Shown: piece by piece, positions 8,155 through 15,489 of the stretch
How positions within the stretch are numbered: position 1 is the stretch's first letter
Layout of the letters: each line of letters starts with the position of its first letter
Notes under the pieces: model-generated
Seen by the model: only the letters and a program-made list of their open reading frames with translations
What the model was told of the DNA's origin: nothing
The model's database searches: none
Origin: JANOMH01 sp031422295
GTDB taxonomy: Bacteria > Pseudomonadota > Alphaproteobacteria > Rhodobacterales > Rhodobacteraceae
Assembly: GCA_031422295.1 (NCBI GenBank)
Contig: JANOQM010000064.1
Coordinates: 62,001-126,000, forward strand
Length of the DNA: 64,000 nucleotides
Direction: 5' to 3'
Program-made: the position numbers and the translations under genes

Positions 8155-9425
8155 AACAGGGCCTCCAATAAGCCGGCGGCCTTTTCCGGGCCGTTTTGCG
8201 ATTGCATATGAGCTGATGTTGCGGCCAGTTTCGCCTGCATCGCGGGGTCGGTCAGGCAGGTTTCCAGCTTGGCCAGCAAATCGGCATCGGTCCAGTCATA
8301 GCGGTCCGACCGGAACCCATGCCCGGTTTCCTGCACCCGCATCGCATTGTCATGCCCGTCCCAGACATAGGCCATAATGATCGCGGGTTTGCCGAAATAC
8401 AGGCATTCGGTGAAGGAGTTATTGCCGCCATGGTGAATGACCGCGTCGACCAGCGGGATGACGGAAGGCTGCGGGAACCAGTTGGAAATGACCACACTGG
8501 GCGGCAGATCGGTGTATTCGGCACCATAATCGCCGACATTGACCAAGGCCCGGAACCGGGATTTGCCGACCATGGCAATCAGGCGTTTCAGCAGTTCTGT
8601 ATCGCCCGCACCGAGGGAACCGAACGAGATATAGAGCAGCGGGCCGTCCTGATTGGCCCCGAAGTTGGGCATCTCGTAAGCGGCCTCCTTGCGCACGCAG
8701 CCTTCGAGATACTGGAACTGTTCTGGGTCCAGCGGCACGGCGCGGTCGAATTTCACCGGCTCCGGGTAGAGCAGAAGGTTGAGGAAAGGCGAGGCTTCGA
8801 AAAACTGGCCCAAGGGATAGGGGGCCTCGTCATTGGCCGCAAGAAAGGCATTGAAATCGTCGTGGATCGGCGTGATCGTGGCGTTGAATTTGGCGTGAAA
8901 CGCCTTGTGGCCCGCATGGTCGTGGACGCTCATCCCCGATAGATGCGGTGGGATCGCTTCATCCTCAATCTCGTTTTCAGAACAGGAAATGATCCGGACC
9001 CAAGGCTTGCCCGATTGCTTGATCGCCGGGAACAGGATCACGTTATCGACGCAGATCACATCGGGATTCACACGGGCCAGAATGGCGGGCAAGTCCCGTT
9101 GCGCCCATTTGGCGCTGTCCACGATTGCCTCCCAACAATCGCGGACATAGTTGTCGATCTGGTCGATGGGCGCTTTGCGGAAGTTCGGGATATGGCCGTT
9201 GATGAAGTTTTCCCAGAATTTGGCCAATTCGTCGGGCGGCATCGGGGCAGACAGTTTCACCGGATGCGCCTCGAACCCATACCCCTGATACACCGGGACA
9301 AATCCGGGGTCGGACAGGAATACCGCCTTGTGGCCACGTGCGGTGATGGCTTGGGCGATACCGACAGAGTTCAGGGCAGGGCCGAAGGCGGCTTCGGGGA
9401 AAAAGGCGAATGTTTTCTGGGTCAT
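8151..9425 (-). CDS. GT1/MGT-type glycosyltransferase (paralogue A)
   Basis: 424-residue GT-B fold protein of the UDP-glucuronosyl/macrolide glycosyltransferase family. The C-terminal nucleotide-sugar half is clear: LLYISFGSLG, the WFPQPSVIP segment, the donor signature HHGGNNSFTECLYFGKPA, and WDGHDNAM in place of the common DQxxNA. In the N-terminal half the position of the catalytic His of GT1 enzymes (usually a GH dipeptide near residue 15) reads AAFG, with F14 there instead. It lies between the importer ATPase (10 bases) and the cupins (4-base overlap). A paralogue of similar length is at 14212-15480. Acceptor unknown; the missing His makes ordinary O-glycosylation uncertain. Confidence 0.87.
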   Translation of the reverse strand: MTQKTFAFFPEAAFGPALNSVGIAQAITARGHKAVFLSDPGFVPVYQGYGFEAHPVKLSAPMPPDELAKFWENFINGHIPNFRKAPIDQIDNYVRDCWEAIVDSAKWAQRDLPAILARVNPDVICVDNVILFPAIKQSGKPWVRIISCSENEIEDEAIPPHLSGMSVHDHAGHKAFHAKFNATITPIHDDFNAFLAANDEAPYPLGQFFEASPFLNLLLYPEPVKFDRAVPLDPEQFQYLEGCVRKEAAYEMPNFGANQDGPLLYISFGSLGAGDTELLKRLIAMVGKSRFRALVNVGDYGAEYTDLPPSVVISNWFPQPSVIPLVDAVIHHGGNNSFTECLYFGKPAIIMAYVWDGHDNAMRVQETGHGFRSDRYDWTDADLLAKLETCLTDPAMQAKLAATSAHMQSQNGPEKAAGLLEALL

Positions 9426-9435
9426 GATACGTCCT

Positions 9436-10479
9436 TCAAGCCGGGAAAATGCGGGTGTCTTTGGCGGACCAACTGAATGTGACAGGGTCGCCGTGGGATA
9501 GCGATTGCACCTCGGACATGTCGGCGGTCAGGCGGATGATGACGGGTTTTGGGGCGGCGGTGGTCTGCACATATAGGTGCAGGTCAAGCCCGTGATAGGC
9601 CAGCGCGGTCACCGTGCCTGTCAAGGTATTTTCGCCCGATCCCAGCCGGATGCGTTCGGGGCGGACGGCGGCGACGGCGGGGCCGTGGGTAGTGCTGGCG
9701 GCGGTGATCCGGGTGCCGTCCGTCGCGAGCAGGCCCGTGCTGTCGGCGACACCGGGGAAAAAGTTCATCACCCCGATGAAATCGGCGGCAAAGCGGTTGA
9801 TGGGGTGTTCGTACACCTCGCGCGGCGGGCCGGATTGCAGCAGTTTGCCGTCCTTCAGAATGGCGATGCGGTCGGCCATGACCAAGGCTTCCTCCTGGTC
9901 ATGGGTCACGACGATAAAGGTGATCCCGACCTCGTGTTGCAAGCGTTTGAGTTCCAACTGCATCGCACCGCGCAGCTTTTTGTCCAGTGCCCCCAGTGGT
10001 TCATCCAGCAGCAAAACCCGGGGCCGTTTGACCAAGGCGCGGGCCAAAGCGACGCGCTGTTTCTGGCCGCCGGACAGTTGATCGGGCTTGCGGTCGGCAT
10101 AGGGGGTCAGTTCGATGACGCCAAGGATGTCATCGACGCGGGCGGTGATCTGGGGCCGGGGAAGATGCTCCATTTCCAACCCATAGGCGATGTTGGCCCG
10201 CACGGTCATGTGTGGAAACAGGGCGTAGGACTGGAACATCAGGTTGACGGGGCGCTTGTTCGGCGGGGTGGTTGAGATGTCTTTGCCATCGAGCAGAATC
10301 TGGCCGTTTGTTGGCGTTTCGAACCCTGCCAGCATCCGCAGTAAGGTGGTTTTGCCGCTGCCCGATGCCCCCAGCAGGGCGTAGAATTCGTTTTCGGCAA
10401 CGTCCAACGATAGGTCACCGACGGCCAGTATAGTGCCGAATGCCTTGGAAATATGGCGGATTTGCAAAAGTGGGGTCAT
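9436..10479 (-). CDS. ABC importer ATP-binding protein, spermidine/putrescine (PotA) type
   Basis: 347-residue ATPase with Walker A GASGSGKTT, Q-loop region LMFQSYALFPHMTV, signature LSGGQKQRVALARAL, Walker B VLLLDEPLGALD and the H-loop VVTHDQEEAL. A C-terminal TOBE-like domain (about residues 280-347) is typical of PotA/FbpC-type ATPases. It powers the two permeases encoded just upstream; its ATG overlaps the stop of the PotC-type gene by 4 bases. Substrate class is inferred from family: polyamines or other small amino or organic cations and anions. Confidence 0.95.
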   Translation of the reverse strand: MTPLLQIRHISKAFGTILAVGDLSLDVAENEFYALLGASGSGKTTLLRMLAGFETPTNGQILLDGKDISTTPPNKRPVNLMFQSYALFPHMTVRANIAYGLEMEHLPRPQITARVDDILGVIELTPYADRKPDQLSGGQKQRVALARALVKRPRVLLLDEPLGALDKKLRGAMQLELKRLQHEVGITFIVVTHDQEEALVMADRIAILKDGKLLQSGPPREVYEHPINRFAADFIGVMNFFPGVADSTGLLATDGTRITAASTTHGPAVAAVRPERIRLGSGENTLTGTVTALAYHGLDLHLYVQTTAAPKPVIIRLTADMSEVQSLSHGDPVTFSWSAKDTRIFPA

Positions 10480-11258
10480 TGGCCGGGGATGCCCCCGCGG
10501 TTCAGGCGTTGCGCCAGTGCCAGTGCCGTCACGCTAAGGCCCAGCACCAATGTTGCCAGCGCGTTGATCTCGGGTGTAACCCCAAACCGGATCATGGCGT
10601 AGATTTGCATCGGCAGAGTCGTGGAACCCGCACCCGCGCCTGCGGTGAAAAAGGCGATGATGAATTCGTCGACGGACAGGGTGAACGCCAGCAAAGCACC
10701 CGCGATGATCGCCGGGGACAGCACGGGAATCACGATGCGGCGGTAGGTGGTGGTGGCCGATGCGCCCAGATCGGCGGACGCCTCGACAATCGACCAGTCA
10801 AAGGACTTCAGCCGGGCGCGGACCACGGCGCAGACAAAGGCGAGGTTGAACACGACATGCGCCGCGATGATCGTGTGCAGGCCCATGGGCACCTTGAGCA
10901 ACGAGAAAAAGCTGAGCAGGGCGATGGCCAGAACGATATCGGGGATGATCATCGGGGCAAAGATCAGGGATTCCAGCCAGCGGCCTTTGCGTGCCCGCGT
11001 TTCGATGCCGATGGCGAGCAGGGTGCCGAGGATTGTGGCGAGGGCGGCCGAGGTTATAGCCACGATCAGGGTATTAAAGGCGGCATTCAGGATGTCGGCG
11101 TTTTCCCACAACGCCCCATACCATTTCAGGGAAAACCCGGTCCAGGCGGTGGGCAGGCCACCGTCGTTGAATGACAGGGCGACCAGAACCGAAATCGGGA
11201 TGTAGAGGAACGCGAATACCACACCCAGAATAGTGAACATCAGCGGGCGGTTATGCAT
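10476..11258 (-). CDS. ABC importer permease, PotC type
   Basis: Inner-membrane permease of about 260 residues with six predicted hydrophobic segments and the EAA loop typical of importers (EASADLGASATTTYRRIVIPVL). I place the start at the ATG at 11258. A longer frame to 11279 would begin with TTG and offers no better ribosome site. The start overlaps the stop of the PotB-type gene by 8 bases. It forms the transmembrane pore with PotB and is energised by the PotA-like ATPase. Confidence 0.93.
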   Translation of the reverse strand: MHNRPLMFTILGVVFAFLYIPISVLVALSFNDGGLPTAWTGFSLKWYGALWENADILNAAFNTLIVAITSAALATILGTLLAIGIETRARKGRWLESLIFAPMIIPDIVLAIALLSFFSLLKVPMGLHTIIAAHVVFNLAFVCAVVRARLKSFDWSIVEASADLGASATTTYRRIVIPVLSPAIIAGALLAFTLSVDEFIIAFFTAGAGAGSTTLPMQIYAMIRFGVTPEINALATLVLGLSVTALALAQRLNRGGIPGQ

Positions 11259-12090
11259 TCTGGCCCCGCTCCACCGCAAGGGTTTGCAGCAGCAACAGTC
11301 CCATCATGATCGCGATCAGGACCATCGACAGGGCCGCGCCAAAGGGCCAGTCATTCGCGGTCAGGAATTGAGCATAGACGACATTGCCGATCATCTGGAA
11401 CTGCCCGCCACCCAGCAGCGCGGGGGTGATGAAATTGCCGATCGACAGGACGAACACAAATACCGCGCCAACTGCAATGCCGGGCAGGGTCAGCGGCAAA
11501 GTGATGCGGCGGAAGGTGGTCCAGCGGGATGCACCCAGATTATGCGACGCCTCGGCAATCTCGGGATTCAGCCGCGACAGCGGGGCGTAGCAGGCCAGAA
11601 TGACGAAGGGCAGGTAGCTGTAGACAAGGCCCAGGATCACGGTGTTTTCGGTGTAAAGCAGTTGCGGCAACTCAGCTTCGTACCCGATCCAGCGGGCAAA
11701 CTGGGTGATCAGCCCCTCGCGGTTCAACAACACGATCCACGCATAGGTGCGGATCAGGTAGTTCGACCAAAACGGCAGCACCGCGAAAAACAGCAGGATC
11801 GGTTGCAGGTGACGGGGCATGGCGGCGATGGCATAGGCGGCGGCATAGCCCAGAATGCAGGCGATGATGACGACGATCCCGGCGATCCGGGCGGAGTTGA
11901 TGAAGATGCCGAAATACAGCGGGTCGAATACCAGCCCCAGATTTTCCAAGGTAAAGGTGTAGTCGATCCCGCCGTAGATGCCGCGCCGAAAGAAGGCGAG
12001 GATCAGGATCAGCCCGCAGGGGATAATCATCAGCGCCGTCAGCCAAGCCAGCGCCGGGGCCATCAAAATGTTGGGGCCCCGGTTGGACAT
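11251..12090 (-). CDS. ABC importer permease, PotB type
   Basis: 279-residue permease with a first transmembrane helix at about residues 10-33 and several further hydrophobic segments. The EAA-type motif (EASHNLGASRWTTFRRITLPL) contacts the ATPase. It has the usual PotB length and is the second gene of the operon, 6 bases after the binding-protein gene. The polar loop after the first helix (RRGIYGGIDYTF) is family typical. The pair PotB-PotC with overlapping genes is the standard order potD-potB-potC-potA seen in variants of polyamine-type importers. Confidence 0.94.
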   Translation of the reverse strand: MSNRGPNILMAPALAWLTALMIIPCGLILILAFFRRGIYGGIDYTFTLENLGLVFDPLYFGIFINSARIAGIVVIIACILGYAAAYAIAAMPRHLQPILLFFAVLPFWSNYLIRTYAWIVLLNREGLITQFARWIGYEAELPQLLYTENTVILGLVYSYLPFVILACYAPLSRLNPEIAEASHNLGASRWTTFRRITLPLTLPGIAVGAVFVFVLSIGNFITPALLGGGQFQMIGNVVYAQFLTANDWPFGAALSMVLIAIMMGLLLLQTLAVERGQNA

Positions 12091-12096
12091 GGTGGT

Positions 12097-13128
12097 TTAC
12101 TGCGCCGCCATGATTTCAGTCACGACGCGGGAATAGGCGCGCTGCGCCTCGCCCACATCGCGGAGTTGCTCGTAGCTCAGCAGTTGCGCTGGGGTGATCG
12201 CCATGTTGGGGAATTGGGTCAGCAGGGCGGGGTCGAGCCCCTCCATTGCGGCCTGATTGGGCACTTTGTACAGGATGTTTTCGGCAGCCCAACGGTGGTT
12301 TTCGGCATCCAGAATGTAGTTCACGAACGCATAGGCGGCGTCCTTGTTTTCCGACCCGGCCATGATGACCATGGTATCGACCCACAGGTCCGACCCTTCG
12401 GATGGGATCACGTATTGGATGGCGGGGTTTTCGGCGATGCCATAGTTGCACCAGCCGTCCCAAGCTTGGGTCATGACAGCCTCGCCAGACACTAACTTGG
12501 CATAAAAGGTGGTGTCGTCATAGGCCAGCAACGTGGACTTGGCGGTGATCAGCGCGTCGCGGACTTTGTCCAGCAGGGCAGGATCAGTTTCATTGACCGA
12601 CATCCCATTGGCCAGAAATCCAGCGGCGAGCAGCCAGCGATCGGTGGCCAGCATGGTGATTTTGCCCGCGACATCGGCGGCGGGGGTCAACAGATCGTTC
12701 CAGGATGTCGGCGCTGCCATCAGATCGGACCGAAAACACAGGCCCGTGGTGCCCCATGCGTAGGGGACCGAGAATGTGTTGCCCGGATCATGCGCCAGTT
12801 GCGTCGCCTCGGGATACAGGTTCACCAGATTGGGGATCTTGGCGGGGTCCAGCGTTTCGGCCAGCCCCAGATTATGCAGGATTTCTGCAAAGGGGGAGGA
12901 CACGAAGACCACGTCATAGCCCGCACCATTGGACGCGATCAGCTTGCCCATGATCTCTTCGTTGGTGGCTTGCAGCACCAGTTCGGCGGCAATGAAGGTT
13001 TCGGCAGTAAAGACTGCTATGGCGTCGGGGGCCATATAGCCATCCCAGTTGGAAATGGTGAGCGACTGCGCCGAAGCAGAGGCGCCCGAGATCATCAGCG
13101 CGGCAATAAGCGGGGAATGATAGGTCAT
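12097..13128 (-). CDS. ABC importer substrate-binding protein, PotD type
   Basis: Periplasmic binding protein of 343 residues with an N-terminal signal peptide ending near ASASAQS and the PotD-like start LTISNWDGYMAPDAIAVF, then FVSSPFAEILHNLGLAETLD. The two-lobed fold continues to the end. I chose the ATG at 13128 because AGAGG lies 6 bases upstream. The in-frame ATG at 13146 adds six residues (including an Arg that would improve the signal peptide) but lacks a good ribosome site, so this remains open. First gene of the operon, transcribed away from the GntR regulator. Ligand unknown; polyamine-like or amino-acid-like by family. Confidence 0.92.
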   Translation of the reverse strand: MTYHSPLIAALMISGASASAQSLTISNWDGYMAPDAIAVFTAETFIAAELVLQATNEEIMGKLIASNGAGYDVVFVSSPFAEILHNLGLAETLDPAKIPNLVNLYPEATQLAHDPGNTFSVPYAWGTTGLCFRSDLMAAPTSWNDLLTPAADVAGKITMLATDRWLLAAGFLANGMSVNETDPALLDKVRDALITAKSTLLAYDDTTFYAKLVSGEAVMTQAWDGWCNYGIAENPAIQYVIPSEGSDLWVDTMVIMAGSENKDAAYAFVNYILDAENHRWAAENILYKVPNQAAMEGLDPALLTQFPNMAITPAQLLSYEQLRDVGEAQRAYSRVVTEIMAAQ

Positions 13129-13213
13129 GAAATACCTCTGTGTCATGGCTGGGCCGGGCTTCTTTTGGGCACGGCACTATTAATTCGGCTTCTTGCGAGC
13201 CTTCCTGTCATGC

Positions 13214-13241
13214 AGTATGTTTTAGAAATAAAATACGTCAA
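13214..13241 (-). promoter_or_regulatory. Predicted sigma-70 promoter of the transporter/catabolic operon
   Basis: On the minus strand TTGACG (13236-13241) is followed after 16 bases by CATACT (13214-13219), a good -35 and a fair -10. It would give a leader of roughly 80 bases before the binding-protein gene. No other promoter-like gap exists inside the nine-gene operon, so this probably drives it all. Confidence 0.55.
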
Positions 13242-13245
13242 TCTG

Positions 13246-13272
13246 TATTATTGGTCCTGACCTTGTTGGTCA
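13246..13272 (+). promoter_or_regulatory. Predicted -10 element and inverted-repeat operator before the GntR gene
   Basis: TATTAT at 13246-13251 preceded by TG resembles an extended -10. Seven bases later a perfect inverted repeat TGACC-TTGTT-GGTCA (13258-13272) would cover the start of transcription, 25 bases before the regulator's GTG. Its position suits autoregulation by the GntR protein. The repeat is short, so chance is possible. Confidence 0.45.
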
Positions 13273-13297
13273 GCGGCACTGCAGGAAAGGACATGCT

Positions 13298-14215
13298 GTG
13301 CAGACCCGGGACCAGACCACTAAGGCGCATTCCAGTCTTGCCAAACAGATTTTGAATGCAGCCCGGGCGCGGCAGCTGTTGTCCGGCGATCATTTGCCAG
13401 AGCAGGTATTTGCCACGCTGTGCGGGGTGTCGCGCACACCGCTTCGATCTGCATTCAAACTATTGGAAAATATAGGATTATTGGCGCACCGTAAAGGCGA
13501 TGGTTACTTTCTTATTGTTGATACAGGCAGCGATACAGCGGCGCAGGAACACCTTCTGGATGCATTCAGCGGGTCGCTCGCGGATACGATCCTTGCCGAT
13601 AGGGCAGCCCGCCGACTGGATGATATGCCGTCGGTCAGCTTTCTGATCCGGCGTTATGGGGCGACACGCAGCGCAGTACTGAATGCGCTAACAATACTGC
13701 AACAAGATGGAATCATCGACCGTGTTCCGGGCCAATCCTGGAGCTTTCGCCCGATTCTGGATACGCCCGACGCCGTTGCCGACAGTCACCATTTTCGCCT
13801 GATTTTAGAGCCAGCAGCCATACTTAGCCCCGGTTTTACCCTCGACCTGCCCAAAGCACGGCAACTGCGGCTGAACATTCAGGATGCGTTGTTGGGCCGG
13901 ATCAGCAATGCAGCGTTTCACAAACAGGACACTGACTTTCACAGCCTGATTGCCCTTGGTTCTGCCAACCGCTTTGCCCGGGATACCCTTTTGGCGCATC
14001 ACCGGTTGCGGCGTATCACGCAAAAAGACCTGAGCACGCCCGAGTTTCGGCTGCGTCAGGCCCATGACGAACACCTGACAATTCTGGATAGTCTGGAGCG
14101 GCGGCAATTTGACGTAGCCGCCGATCAGATGACCCTGCATTTGCGCCTGTCGCGCAATCAGCGGCCCGATGCGGCCAACCGGGGCAGCCCGCCGATGGCG
14201 CGGCGTAATCGGTGA
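13298..14215 (+). CDS. GntR-family regulator with two winged-helix segments and an FCD-like domain
   Basis: 305 residues. A first winged helix is seen at about residues 15-75 (ATLCGVSRTPLRSAFKLLENIGLL). A second, less usual one lies at about residues 105-145 (FLIRRYGATRSAVLNALTIL, then GIIDRVPGQSW). A helical effector domain resembling FCD follows, with FHSLIALGSANRFARDTL and a C-terminal DEHLTILDSLERRQ segment. The start is GTG with AGGAAAGG about 7 bases upstream. The gene is divergent from the nine-gene operon across 170 bases, so it most likely controls it. The GTGA overlap with the next gene couples it to the second glycosyltransferase. Effector unknown. Confidence 0.88.
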   Translation: MQTRDQTTKAHSSLAKQILNAARARQLLSGDHLPEQVFATLCGVSRTPLRSAFKLLENIGLLAHRKGDGYFLIVDTGSDTAAQEHLLDAFSGSLADTILADRAARRLDDMPSVSFLIRRYGATRSAVLNALTILQQDGIIDRVPGQSWSFRPILDTPDAVADSHHFRLILEPAAILSPGFTLDLPKARQLRLNIQDALLGRISNAAFHKQDTDFHSLIALGSANRFARDTLLAHHRLRRITQKDLSTPEFRLRQAHDEHLTILDSLERRQFDVAADQMTLHLRLSRNQRPDAANRGSPPMARRNR

Positions 14216-15480
14216 ACCGCCCCCCGATCATCGCCTTTTTCCCCGAGGCCAGTTTCGGTGCCGCCTTGAACTGCGTGGCCATTGCGCAGGCCCTTGCGCT
14301 GCGTGGGGCCGTGCCGGTGTTTGTTTGCCACCCAGGATTTACCGGAGTTTTCGCAGAATATGGATTCAAGGAAATCCATCTTCCTCAGCTTGGGCAGGCT
14401 ACAAATCCTGCCGACTACTGGCAGGCATTCATCAGCCAACACCTGCCGCATTTCGACCTGTCCCCGCTTGGGCAATTGCCGGTCTATGTCAGCCCAACCT
14501 GGGATGCGATTGTTAAGACGGCCATCGCGGCCGAGGACGGATTAGCCAAGATACTGGCACAGATAGGGCCTGATATTATCGTGTTGGACAATGTCATCAT
14601 GTTCCCCGCCATTGCCCGCGCCGGGTGTCCATGGGTGCGGGTGATTTCCTGCGCCGAAACTGAATTGCCCGATCCGGCTGTGCCGCCCTATGTGTCGGGG
14701 CTACAGGTGCTTGACCCGAAAATCATGGCGTTTGAGAAGGCCTATGTCGTTGCCACTGGTCAGGCCCATAGCCGAAACACCGCGTTTCGCCTGACCCGTG
14801 GTCTGCCGTCCCTGCCGCCCGGGCAATTTATGGAACCTTCGCCTGACCTGAACCTGCTTTTGTCGCCAACGGCCGTCCGCTATGCCCGCGCCAACCCGCT
14901 GGATCAGGCTAAATTTGTGTATCTTGAGGGCTGTATCCGGACCGAGGCGCAGTTTGACATGCCGGTTTTGCCAAACAACGATGGGCCGCTGGTTTATGTC
15001 AGCTTTGGCTCTCTGGGTGCAATCGATACCGTCCTGATGACCCGGATGATCCGGGTCTTTGCCAGCATCACCGCCCGTTTCATCGTCAATGTCGGCGGAT
15101 TTTCTGAATCCTATCGTAATGTCCCTGATAATGTGTTCGTCGGATCATGGTTTCCGCAGCCTTCGGTCGTGGCTCAATCTGACCTGTTCATCCATCATGG
15201 TGGCAATAACAGCTTTTGCGAGGCGCTGTTTTTTGGCGTGCCTTCGTTGATCATACCCTATTGTTGGGACGGGCATGATAATGCGATGCGCGCCGAACAA
15301 TGTGGGGTTGGTCGGCGGTTGGGCCGCACGGATTGGTCGGATGCCACATTGCGCGATGTTATCTGCGCCATGCTGGCTGATACGGCTATGCGCCAGAAAT
15401 TGGCTGCAAATGCCGCAGGCATGCAGGCCGTTCCCGGAAACAAAGTGGCAGCGGCGGCGATTCTAGCTTTGCTGGATTGA
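14212..15480 (+). CDS. GT1/MGT-type glycosyltransferase (paralogue B)
   Basis: 422-residue GT1 protein clearly homologous along its whole length to the one at 8151-9425. Shared blocks include FFPEAxFGxALN, DNVIxFPAI, YLEGCxRxEA, VSFGSLGA, WFPQPSV, HHGGNNSF and WDGHDNAMR. Like its paralogue it has Phe (F15) where GT1 enzymes usually carry the catalytic His. The start is GTG overlapping the regulator's TGA, so translation is coupled to the GntR gene. Two coexisting copies on opposite strands of one locus imply either two acceptors or an obligate pair. Substrates are unknown. Confidence 0.86.
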   Translation: MNRPPIIAFFPEASFGAALNCVAIAQALALRGAVPVFVCHPGFTGVFAEYGFKEIHLPQLGQATNPADYWQAFISQHLPHFDLSPLGQLPVYVSPTWDAIVKTAIAAEDGLAKILAQIGPDIIVLDNVIMFPAIARAGCPWVRVISCAETELPDPAVPPYVSGLQVLDPKIMAFEKAYVVATGQAHSRNTAFRLTRGLPSLPPGQFMEPSPDLNLLLSPTAVRYARANPLDQAKFVYLEGCIRTEAQFDMPVLPNNDGPLVYVSFGSLGAIDTVLMTRMIRVFASITARFIVNVGGFSESYRNVPDNVFVGSWFPQPSVVAQSDLFIHHGGNNSFCEALFFGVPSLIIPYCWDGHDNAMRAEQCGVGRRLGRTDWSDATLRDVICAMLADTAMRQKLAANAAGMQAVPGNKVAAAAILALLD

Positions 15481-15489
15481 CCGATCCGT

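Noticed and set aside
11233..12495. Long plus-strand open frame opposite the permease genes
   Set aside because: Gln/Asp/Gly-rich low-complexity translation typical of the reverse complement of membrane-protein codons; real permease genes occupy the other strand.
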